NCBI GenBank assembly: GCA_019745575.1
Contig: JAIETA010000125.1
Span: 1 to 52,906, forward strand
DNA: 52,906 nucleotides
From: Reyranella sp.
GTDB lineage: Bacteria; Pseudomonadota; Alphaproteobacteria; Reyranellales; Reyranellaceae
Reading direction: 5' to 3'
Positions 43,204-52,906 of this stretch are shown here, in pieces. Each line of letters opens with the position of its first letter. Within the stretch, counting starts at the first letter, position 1. Below the pieces are notes generated by a model, which saw nothing but the letters and a program-made list of their open reading frames with translations, did no database searches and had not been told where the DNA came from. The position numbers and the translations under genes were made by a program.

Positions 43204-43995
43204 TCAGTGACTGACGCCGAGATAGGCGGAGATCACCGCCTCGTTCTTCTTGATCTCGTCGGGCTGGCCGTCGCCGATCTTCTTGCCGTAGTCGAGCACG
43301 ACGACGCGGTCGGAGATGTCCATGACCACGCCCATGTCGTGTTCGATCAGGCAGATCGTCGTGCCGAACTCGTCGTTCACGTCGAGCACGAAGCGGCACA
43401 TGTCCTGCTTCTCCTCGATGTTCATGCCGGCCATCGGCTCGTCCAGCAGCAGCAGCTCGGGCTGTGCCGCCAGGGCGCGGCCGAGTTCGACGCGCTTCTG
43501 CAGGCCGTAGGGCAGCCGTCCGACCGGCGTCTTGCGGATGTGCTGGATCTCGAGGAAGTCGATGATGCGCTCGACCTCGCGGCGATGCTCGATCTCCTCG
43601 CGCCGCGCCGGACCGAGGTGGAGCGCCTGCCACAAAAGGCCGGTCTTCATGCGCAGGTTGCGACCGGTCATGATGTTGTCGAGGGTCGACATGCCCTTGA
43701 ACAGTGCGATGTTCTGGAAGGTGCGCGCGATGCCCTGCTCGGCCGCCTCGTGCGGTCGCATCTGGCTGCGCCGCACGCCCTTGTAGGTGATGGCGCCCTG
43801 CTGCGGATGATAGAAGCCGTTGATGCAGTTCAGCATCGACGACTTGCCCGCGCCGTTGGGGCCGATGATGGCGCGAATCTCGCCCTTGCGGATGTCGAAG
43901 CTGATGTCGGTCAACGCCTTCACGCCGCCGAACGACAGGCTGATGTTCTCGACCGACAGCAGCACATCGGGGAAGGAACGCACGCGGACGGTCAT
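43204..43995 (-). CDS. Branched-chain-type ABC transporter ATPase, LivG type
   Basis: A 263-residue ATPase. Walker A is GPNGAGKSS (about 43-51), the signature-region reads LPYGLQKRVELGRALAAQPELLLLDEPMAG, and the H-loop is CLIEHDMGVVMDISDRV. The usual LSGG signature is LPYG here, which is common in LivG proteins of this type. It starts five bases after the stop of the AMP-ligase gene, so the ligase and importer form one operon. Confidence 0.92.
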   Translation of the reverse strand: MTVRVRSFPDVLLSVENISLSFGGVKALTDISFDIRKGEIRAIIGPNGAGKSSMLNCINGFYHPQQGAITYKGVRRSQMRPHEAAEQGIARTFQNIALFKGMSTLDNIMTGRNLRMKTGLLWQALHLGPARREEIEHRREVERIIDFLEIQHIRKTPVGRLPYGLQKRVELGRALAAQPELLLLDEPMAGMNIEEKQDMCRFVLDVNDEFGTTICLIEHDMGVVMDISDRVVVLDYGKKIGDGQPDEIKKNEAVISAYLGVSH

Positions 43996-44000
43996 CGTGC

Positions 44001-45962
44001 TCAGCTCGCCTTCTTCAGCGCCGCATGGGGCGCCACGTCGCGGATGCCGACGTCGCCCTCGATGGTGCCCTTGCGGCCGTCCTCGAAGGTGACGTCGACC
44101 TTGATGTGGGCGCTCTTCGAGCCGTCATAGAGCGCGTCGACCAACTGCTTGTAGCGTTCGCCGATGAAGCCGCGCCGCACCTTGTTGGTGCGCGTGAGTT
44201 CGCCATCGTCGGCCTCGAGCGCCTTGTGCAGGATCAGGAACCGGCGAACCTGTCCGCCGGCCATGCGCGGATCGGCGGCGAGGTCGCGATTGACCTGCTC
44301 GATCTCGCCCTGGATCAGGTCGTGGACCTCGGGGCGGGCGGCCAGCTCCTGATAGCTGGCATAGGAGATGTTGCGCCGCTCGGCCCAGTCGCCCACGGCG
44401 ATCATGTCGATGTTGACGAAGACGGCCACATAGTCGCGACCGTGGCCGAACGCCACCGCTTCGTTGATGTGCGGAAAGAACTTCAGCTTGTTCTCGATGA
44501 ACTTCGGCGCGAACAGCGTGCCGTCGTTCAGCTTTCCCACGTCCTTGGCGCGGTCGATGATGTGAAGGTGCCCGCGCTCGTCGAGATAGCCCGCGTCGCC
44601 GGTGTGCACCCAGCCGTCGGCGGTCTTGGTGTCGTTGGTCGCCTCGGGGTTCTTGAAATATTCCTTGAACACGCCGGGGCTGCGGTAGAGCACCTCGCCC
44701 GACTCGGCGATCCTGAGTTCGACCTGGGACACCGGCTTGCCGACTGTTTCGGGAAAGACCTCGCCGTTGGGGTGGATGGTGACGAACACCGAGGCTTCGG
44801 TCTGGCCGTAGAGCTGCTTCATGTTGACGCCGAGCGCGCGGAAGAAATTGAAGATCTCCGGCCCGACCGCTTCGCCCGCGGTGTAGGCCACGCGCACCCG
44901 GCTCATGCCCAGCGTGTTCTTGAGCGGTCCGTAGATCAGCAGATTGCCCAGCGCGTGAAGCAGCCGGTCGCCCATCGACACCGGCCGACCGTCGAGCAGC
45001 TCCGGCCCGACCCGGCGGGCCAGCGTCATGAAGAACTGGAACAGGCGGCGCTTCAGGGCGCCGGCGTCCTCCATCCGGATGGTGACCTGCGTGATCAGGT
45101 TCTCCAGCACGCGCGGCGGCGCGAAATAGTAGGTCGGACCGATCTCGCGCAGGTCGGTGAGCACCGTGGCCGACGACTCGGGGCAATTGACCACCAGGCC
45201 GACGACGTAGCACTGGGCATAGGAGAAGATGTGGTCGCCCACCCAGGCCATCGGCAGATAGGAGAGAAGCTCGTCGCCTTCCCTAAGTTCATCGAACTCC
45301 CCACCGGCGCGGGCCGCCCAGATGAGATTGTCGTAGCTCAGAACGGCGCCCTTGGGCCGGCCGGTCGTGCCCGAGGTGTAGAGCATGATGGCATCGTCCG
45401 AGCCGCGGCCCTTGGCGACTTCGGCCGACACGGTCTCGGGCGCGGTCGCCAGCAGCCGGGCGCCGCGCTCCTGGACATCGGCATAGGACATCAGCTGGTC
45501 GTAGTGGCGCATGCCGCGCGGGTCGTCGTAGATGACCACGCCGAGCGACGGCACCGTCTTCTGGATCTCCAGCAGCTTGTCGACCTGCTCCTGATTCTCG
45601 GCCAGGGCGAAACGGGCGCCGCCGTGATCCACGACATAGGCCAGCTCTGCCGCCACGGAGTCCTGGTAAACCGGCACCGGCACGCCGCCCAGCGACTGCG
45701 CCGCGCACATCGCCCAGTACAACCGGGGACGGTTGTCGCCGACCACGATCAGCCGGTCGCCGCGACGAAAGCCGAGATCGGCCAGGCCGGCGGCCAGCAG
45801 ACGCACCTGCTCGGCGACATGACCCCAACTGTAAGTCTGCCAGATGCCGTATTCCTTGACGCGATAGGCCGGCTTGCCGGCGCCGCGGCGGGCACGGTCC
45901 GCCAGCAGCTTGGGAAAAGTATCCCGAGCTTCGGTGCCGGTGTCGGCCGTCGCGGTCGTCAT
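44001..45962 (-). CDS. AMP-dependent long-chain-type acyl-CoA synthetase
   Basis: A 653-residue ligase of the ANL superfamily. The P-loop is LYTSGTTGRPKG (194-205), the A5 motif is LYGQTEAS, and DGWVHTGDAGYLDERGHLHIIDRAKD is A7/A8. TRTNKVRRGFIGERY holds the C-terminal lysine. The length and the linker after RAKDVGKLNDGTLFAPKFIE fit long-chain or terpenoid acid ligases. The start at 45962 is chosen by the family N-terminus; an upstream extension is basic and unstructured. It is the first gene of the importer operon, so it probably activates the imported acid. Confidence 0.92.
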   Translation of the reverse strand: MTTATADTGTEARDTFPKLLADRARRGAGKPAYRVKEYGIWQTYSWGHVAEQVRLLAAGLADLGFRRGDRLIVVGDNRPRLYWAMCAAQSLGGVPVPVYQDSVAAELAYVVDHGGARFALAENQEQVDKLLEIQKTVPSLGVVIYDDPRGMRHYDQLMSYADVQERGARLLATAPETVSAEVAKGRGSDDAIMLYTSGTTGRPKGAVLSYDNLIWAARAGGEFDELREGDELLSYLPMAWVGDHIFSYAQCYVVGLVVNCPESSATVLTDLREIGPTYYFAPPRVLENLITQVTIRMEDAGALKRRLFQFFMTLARRVGPELLDGRPVSMGDRLLHALGNLLIYGPLKNTLGMSRVRVAYTAGEAVGPEIFNFFRALGVNMKQLYGQTEASVFVTIHPNGEVFPETVGKPVSQVELRIAESGEVLYRSPGVFKEYFKNPEATNDTKTADGWVHTGDAGYLDERGHLHIIDRAKDVGKLNDGTLFAPKFIENKLKFFPHINEAVAFGHGRDYVAVFVNIDMIAVGDWAERRNISYASYQELAARPEVHDLIQGEIEQVNRDLAADPRMAGGQVRRFLILHKALEADDGELTRTNKVRRGFIGERYKQLVDALYDGSKSAHIKVDVTFEDGRKGTIEGDVGIRDVAPHAALKKAS

Positions 45963-46149
45963 CCCTGCCTCGCGTTCCCTGTGTCGGCTTTTCGTTCGGT
46001 CGCTTCTGCGGCGATTTCGTCTTGCAGATAGCCATAGCGCCTTCGAACCGGTCAAGCCAGCACGCGGTCGCGGGCTCCGTGATCCGGCGGTCGAGCCGCA
46101 TTGACCGTGGCTCCTTGACCTAGAGGGAGACCACCCCGAAAAGGGGCCA

Positions 46150-46947
46150 ATGCCGCTAGAAGACGACTTGGTCGACCTTGGCGACCGCCGGCTGCGGGCG
46201 CGCCGCCTCGCGCCGGCGCAGGGCGACGGCCTCGACCGCACGACGCTGGTTTTCCTGCACGAGGGGCTGGGCTGCATCGAGATGTGGCGCGACTTCCCGC
46301 AGCGCCTGTGCGACGCCACGCGCTGCAGCGGCATCGTCTACGACCGCACCGGTTACGGCCGCTCCAGTTCCTGGCCGGCCGACCCCGGTGTGCGCTACAT
46401 GGAGATCGAGGCCGATGACGTCCTGCCGCGCCTGCTCGCCCGCCTCGGCATCGAGGACTGCGTGCTGGTGGGACACAGCGATGGCGGCACGATCGCCCTC
46501 AACTACGCCGCCGCCGACCCCGAGCCGCTGCGCGCTGTGGTGACGCTGGCCGCGCACGCCCTCAACGAACCGATCTGCGTCGACAGCATCCGGCGTGCCC
46601 GCGAGGCCTTCGCGGCGGGGGACCTGCGCGAGCGGCTGGCGCGGCATCACGGCGACAATGTCGACGGCTGCTTTCGCCTGTGGTCAGACGCGTGGCTGGC
46701 CCCGGGCTTCGAGCCGATGGACGCCGCCGGCCGGCTGCCCGGCGTCCTCGTCCCCGTGCAGGCGATCCAGGGCGAGGACGACGACTACGGCAGCGAACTG
46801 CAGCTCGGTGTCATCGCGGGCAAGGTCGGCGGCTACTGCGAGACCCGTCTGGTGCCGGATTGCGGCCACGCCCCGCACCTGCAGCAACCGGCCTATGTGC
46901 TGGCCGAGATCACCCGCTTCGTCGCGCCGCTGGCGGTCATCAGCTGA
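46150..46947 (+). CDS. Alpha/beta hydrolase
   Basis: A 265-residue alpha/beta hydrolase. LVFLHEGLGCIEMWRDFP (oxyanion region), nucleophile Ser110 in VLVGHSDGGTIAL, IQGEDDDYGS (acid) and PDCGHAPHLQQP (His) form a complete triad. The HEGLGCIEMW wording resembles hydrolases such as epoxide or haloalkane-type relatives. AAAAGGGG lies before the ATG. It is divergent from the acyl-CoA synthetase operon across 187 bp. Confidence 0.9.
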   Translation: MPLEDDLVDLGDRRLRARRLAPAQGDGLDRTTLVFLHEGLGCIEMWRDFPQRLCDATRCSGIVYDRTGYGRSSSWPADPGVRYMEIEADDVLPRLLARLGIEDCVLVGHSDGGTIALNYAAADPEPLRAVVTLAAHALNEPICVDSIRRAREAFAAGDLRERLARHHGDNVDGCFRLWSDAWLAPGFEPMDAAGRLPGVLVPVQAIQGEDDDYGSELQLGVIAGKVGGYCETRLVPDCGHAPHLQQPAYVLAEITRFVAPLAVIS

Positions 46948-46991
46948 TGGCCGTCGCCTGATGGTCGTCGGCTGATGGGGCACGCCGGCTG

Positions 46992-48011
46992 CTAGAGCCG
47001 CTTCAGCTCGCTCGAGGCCGCCCAGTTGAGTTCGGACACCGTCGGACAGCGCGCCTGGGCGAGCTGGAGCTGATCGCGGGCGCGCTGCTTGTCGCCGCGG
47101 CGAATGGCGTCCATGCCGAGAAAGAAGGCGGTCGGGCACTTGCCGTTGCTGCGCTTGGCCGCCTCGTCGGATTCGGCCGCGACCTCCAGCTCGCCGGCGG
47201 GCAGCTTGCCCAGCAGGAACTTGGCGATCGGCCCCGGCCATGCGTCGAGGTTTTCGCTGCCGAGGTCCTTCGCGAGGGCGGCGCGGGCGTCGCGCTTGGC
47301 GCGCACCTGGGCCGCGTAACGCCACAACAGCGGAGTCAGCCGGGTCTTCAGCGTGGTGCGGCCGGCCAGCGAGGCCTCGAAATCGCCCGCGGCCTGCGCA
47401 TACTGCCCGAGGTTGAAGTGGGCATGGCCACGGGCGTACAGCGCCGCAATCCGGTCGCCGTCCGCCGAGGCGCCCGCGACGGCGCCGTCGAGCAGGACGA
47501 GCGCCCGCTGGAAGTCGGCGAGCTGCATGTAGACCTTGGCCTGGCCGATCGCCAGCCAGGAGTCGCCGGGCTTGCGCTGCAGGCCGTGGTCGAGGGTGCG
47601 CAACGCCGCCGCGCGGTCGCCGCCGCCGGCCAGTTCGGGGACGATGCTCGACAGCACCAGCGGCCAGGCGCCGGGCAGCACCTTGCCGAGTTCCGTGACG
47701 TCCTTCTGGCTGTCGGCCTCGCGGCCGAACCGGCTGAGCTGATAGGCGCGGATGCTGAGATAGAGCGAGCGATCGAAGGCCGAGAGCTTGGAGGTCGCGA
47801 GGATCTTGTCGAGCGCCTCCAGCGTGGCATTCCGGGTGTTGGACGGGATGCCGGGGCCGCCGAACAGGCCGGACCCGCCGCCCCCGGAGCGCTGCTCGAA
47901 CTCGCGCGCCGTGGGATCCCACTCAGCCGCATCGCGCTGCGCCGACGCCTCGGCCGACATCGCCGCGAGGGCCGCAAAAGCCCCTAATGCCTTCACCAAT
48001 ACCCTACGCAT
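46992..48011 (-). CDS. Exported tetratricopeptide-like protein
   Basis: A 339-residue protein with a signal peptide (MRRVLVKALGAFAALAAMSA, cut near ASAQ). A Gly/Ser-rich segment (QRSGGGGSGLFGGPG) follows, and then repeated helical hairpins of TPR type, such as WLAIGQAKVYMQLADFQRALVLLDGA and ALYARGHAHFNLGQYAQAAGDFEA (about 155-230). It is probably periplasmic and involved in protein-protein contact. The start at 48011 puts the signal at the N-terminus. It is divergent from aconitase across 111 bp. Confidence 0.82.
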   Translation of the reverse strand: MRRVLVKALGAFAALAAMSAEASAQRDAAEWDPTAREFEQRSGGGGSGLFGGPGIPSNTRNATLEALDKILATSKLSAFDRSLYLSIRAYQLSRFGREADSQKDVTELGKVLPGAWPLVLSSIVPELAGGGDRAAALRTLDHGLQRKPGDSWLAIGQAKVYMQLADFQRALVLLDGAVAGASADGDRIAALYARGHAHFNLGQYAQAAGDFEASLAGRTTLKTRLTPLLWRYAAQVRAKRDARAALAKDLGSENLDAWPGPIAKFLLGKLPAGELEVAAESDEAAKRSNGKCPTAFFLGMDAIRRGDKQRARDQLQLAQARCPTVSELNWAASSELKRL

Positions 48012-48122
48012 CGGCGCAATCTGGCACATGGGCCGGCCGGCCGCATCCGCCGATTGCCTGCGCCGGTCCGTGCCCCTATTTTGCCTGCCATCCGTTCAAA
48101 CCGACCTTCAGGAGTTCTCCAA

Positions 48123-50810
<2,688 letters not shown>

Positions 50811-50823
50811 CGCCGGGCCGACC

Positions 50824-51378
50824 ATGGCGACGGGGCTTGCAGGTCATGCCGTCGCCATGGCCCGCAACAACATCTGGTCGAACCACCGCCTGCTCACGGC
50901 CTGCAAGCCGCTGACGCAAGCGGAGTTCGCCGAGGCGCGCACGAGCTTCTTCCCCTCGCTGCGCGCCACGCTGAACCACATCCTCTGGGTCGATACCTAC
51001 TACATCGACGCGCTGCTGCGCGATCCGACGGTGCTCGACCGATACCACGACCCGCAGCCCGATTTCCCGGACGCCGCCGCGCTGCACGCCGCGCAGATCG
51101 CGAGCGACCGCCGCCTGCTGGCGTTCTGCGAGCGCCAGACCGAAGCCTCGCTTGCCGACACGATCGTGTTGCCGCGGCCCAACCGCAAGCCGCCGCCCAC
51201 CACCGTGATCTCCGTGCTCGAGCACCTGTTCCAGCACCAGACACACCATCGCGGCCAGGCGCACGCCATGCTGGCCGGCACTCGGGTGAAGCCGCCGCAG
51301 CTCGACGAATTCTTCCTCGCGGGCGAACAGCATCTGCGGCGCGACGAGCTGCTCGAGCTGGGGCTGGAACCGAGCTGA
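50824..51378 (+). CDS. DinB/YfiT-family putative metalloenzyme
   Basis: A 184-residue four-helix-bundle protein. The metal triad is His52 (LNHILWVD) and His138/His142 (QHQTHHRGQ), the DinB arrangement. Such proteins include thiol S-transferases using bacillithiol or glutathione, and many unknowns. It lies 13 bp after aconitase and its stop overlaps the start of the VOC-hydrolase fusion (TGATG). Confidence 0.88.
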   Translation: MATGLAGHAVAMARNNIWSNHRLLTACKPLTQAEFAEARTSFFPSLRATLNHILWVDTYYIDALLRDPTVLDRYHDPQPDFPDAAALHAAQIASDRRLLAFCERQTEASLADTIVLPRPNRKPPPTTVISVLEHLFQHQTHHRGQAHAMLAGTRVKPPQLDEFFLAGEQHLRRDELLELGLEPS

Positions 51379-52499
51379 TGCGCCTGCGGTCGTCCTTCGC
51401 CGGCGCCGCCATCGAGGTCAGCGATCTGGCGCGCTCCGTGGCGTTCCATCGCCTGTGGCTGCCGATGCTGGGCTTCCGCCGCGTGTGGACCAATCCCGAC
51501 CGGGTGATGTGGTCGCGCGGCTACGACCATTTCGTCATGCGCCAGGCCAAGGACGGCGTGTCCTACGGGCCCGGCGCGCTGTGGCTTGCCGTGTCGGCGG
51601 AAAGCCGCGCCCAGGTCGATCAGGTCTTCGCCGAACTGCGCGAGGCCGGCGCGGAGATCCTCCAGCCGCCGCGCGAGTTCGACTATTTCGCGCCAGGCTA
51701 TTACTCGGTGGGCTTCCGCGACCCCGACGGCGTGCCGATCGAAGTCGTCCACCGCTGGGACGAACTGCCCGATCTGGCCGACGCCGAGGCGGTGCGGGTG
51801 CCCGGCCACGGCGTCAGCCTCGGCGGCTACTTCTTCAAGCCCCAGGCCGGCACGCCGCCCCATCCCGCCCTGATCCTGCTGCACGGCTTCGCCGGCCACG
51901 CCCACAACATGGCGGGCCTGGCGCGCGCCGCCTCGGCCAACGGCTACGCGGCGCTCGCCCTGTCGCTGCGCGGCTGGCTGGGGTCCGAGGGCGAGAGCGA
52001 CCAGGGCCTGCGCCAGCCGCTCGACGTCCTGGCCGCGATCGACTGGCTGGCCAAGCGGCCGCTGGTCGACCGCGACCGCCTGGGACTGGTCGGCGCCTCG
52101 ATGGGCGGCCAGGTGGCGCTGCTCACCGCCGCCCACAAGCCGCCGGTGAAGGCGGTTGCGTCGTTCTTCGCGCCGACCGACCTCGCGCGCTGGCGCGAGG
52201 CCAACCCGTTCATCCGCGACTATCTCGACGATCTGTGCGGGCCGGAGGGACTGCCGGTGCGCTCGCCCATCCTGCGCGTGGCGCAGATCGACGCGCCGGT
52301 CCTGCTGATCCACGGCGACCGCGACGAGAACGTGCCGGTAGCGCAAACGCTGGCCATGGCCGAGGCGCTGCGCGGCCACGGCAAGGATGTCGAAGCCTTC
52401 GTCATCCAGGGCGCCAGCCACTACTTCAACGAACAGCAGAATGCCATCGCACGGCGAAAGCTGTTCGACTTCCTGCGCCGCCACCTCACCCTGGCCTAG
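51378..52499 (+). CDS. Fusion of a VOC domain and a dienelactone-hydrolase-like alpha/beta hydrolase
   Basis: A 373-residue two-domain protein. Residues 8-130 are a glyoxalase/VOC domain (AAIEVSDLARSVAFHRLWLP opening, GYYSVGFRDPDGVPIEVVHR end). Residues 135-373 are an alpha/beta hydrolase: LILLHGFAGHAHNMAGLARAA, nucleophile Ser241 (GASMGGQVA), LLIHGDRDENVP and GASHYFN. The linker is short. The fusion suggests ring-opening or isomerisation followed by hydrolysis of the same compound, an inference. It is coupled to the DinB gene. Confidence 0.9.
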   Translation: MRLRSSFAGAAIEVSDLARSVAFHRLWLPMLGFRRVWTNPDRVMWSRGYDHFVMRQAKDGVSYGPGALWLAVSAESRAQVDQVFAELREAGAEILQPPREFDYFAPGYYSVGFRDPDGVPIEVVHRWDELPDLADAEAVRVPGHGVSLGGYFFKPQAGTPPHPALILLHGFAGHAHNMAGLARAASANGYAALALSLRGWLGSEGESDQGLRQPLDVLAAIDWLAKRPLVDRDRLGLVGASMGGQVALLTAAHKPPVKAVASFFAPTDLARWREANPFIRDYLDDLCGPEGLPVRSPILRVAQIDAPVLLIHGDRDENVPVAQTLAMAEALRGHGKDVEAFVIQGASHYFNEQQNAIARRKLFDFLRRHLTLA

Positions 52500-52559
52500 C
52501 GGGACCAGCCGACCACCGCTAGGTTCGTGGCCGCCATAGAGAGATCGGGAACAAGCGAC

Positions 52560-52906
52560 ATGCGTGTGTCAGAAGCCATCAATTCGCGCCGCTCCATGCG
52601 GGTCTTCAAGCCTGACCCGGTGTCGAAGGCCGATGTCGAATGGATCGTGACCACCGCCAACCGCGCCGCCTCCAACGGCAACCTGCAGCCGTGGAAACTC
52701 CACATCACCATGGGCAAGGCGCGGCAGCGCCTGTCGGCGGCGATCCTGAGGGCGATGGACGAGGGCGATGCCGGGCCCGGCGCGGAGTACGACGTCTATC
52801 CGAAGGAATTCACGCCGGTCTACGACGCCCGCCGCAAGCTGGTCGGCAAGCAGCTCTACACCCTGCTCGGCGTGCCGCGCGGCGACGCCGCCGGCATGCT
52901 GAAGCA
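52560..52906 (+). CDS. Nitroreductase-family protein (3' end outside window)
   Basis: The first 115 codons of a flavin-dependent nitroreductase. It begins VSEAINSRRSMRVFKPDPVS, the family N-terminal FMN-contact motif (SRRSxRxF), and continues ANRAASNGNLQPWKLHI, the second FMN contact (ASNGNLQPW). No signal peptide. The enzyme would reduce nitro or quinone groups with NAD(P)H. Cut by the window edge. Confidence 0.9.
   Translation, partial: MRVSEAINSRRSMRVFKPDPVSKADVEWIVTTANRAASNGNLQPWKLHITMGKARQRLSAAILRAMDEGDAGPGAEYDVYPKEFTPVYDARRKLVGKQLYTLLGVPRGDAAGMLK

Noticed and set aside
46947-46990. Short near-repeats TGATGG(C/T)CGTCG after the hydrolase gene
   Set aside because: Three imperfect copies of about 14 bp between convergent genes; too short and weak to call a feature.

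Overview
The window is GC-rich, tightly packed DNA from an alphaproteobacterium. The gene content (two oligopeptide/branched-chain-type ABC uptake clusters with acyl-CoA ligases, Bug-family tricarboxylate-type binding proteins, a CenR-like response regulator, a GTP cyclohydrolase II with a degenerate RibB-like front) fits a soil or freshwater Rhodospirillales/Hyphomicrobiales lineage such as Reyranella-like bacteria. That placement is inference; there is no rRNA or tRNA gene here to fix it.

Layout. 1-4911: house-keeping genes (partial diiron ferritin-like protein, OmpR-type regulator, ribA, alanine dehydrogenase, PolB-like 3'-5' exonuclease). 5208-16216: one long plus-strand series, probably a catabolic operon: VOC protein, DUF2817 peptidase-like enzyme, acyl-CoA synthetase, MDR oxidoreductase, thioesterase, then a complete peptide/nickel-type ABC importer and a small secreted protein. 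16217-18327: an accessory patch with a structured repeat (copy A), a lipoprotein and an unknown protein preceded by five tandem hairpins. 18328-25399: transporter/regulator pair, then a small island (serine hydrolase, frameshifted flavodoxin, oleate hydratase) bracketed by two copies of the 3' end of the regulator gene, then a solitary HicB, a HigBA-like toxin-antitoxin operon with a readable promoter/operator, and the stump of an SDR gene. 25400-32526: enoyl-CoA hydratase, threonine dehydratase-like enzyme, an intergenic palindromic repeat, and a four-gene minus-strand operon (exported PIMT-like methyltransferase, membrane spermidine-synthase-like protein, exported hydrolase, HD-domain oxygenase-like protein). 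32694-36443: Bug protein, structured repeat copy B, a second Bug gene, a truncated IS1380 transposase and the 3' stump of a third Bug gene. 36460-45962: GNAT, PaaK-like ligase and a complete Liv-type ABC importer with an AMP-ligase. 46150-52906: alpha/beta hydrolase, TPR protein, aconitase, DinB protein, a VOC-hydrolase fusion and a partial nitroreductase.

How the genes work together. Both large transporter clusters couple an importer to an acyl-CoA ligase, so each looks like an uptake-and-activate module for an organic acid or a peptide/amide-like substrate. The two rearranged zones (16.2-25.4 kb and 33.7-36.4 kb) hold nearly all the broken genes, and both begin with a copy of the same structured repeat just after a plus-strand gene. 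That repeat pair is the best candidate here for something undescribed: its hairpins are kept while loop sequence and length differ.
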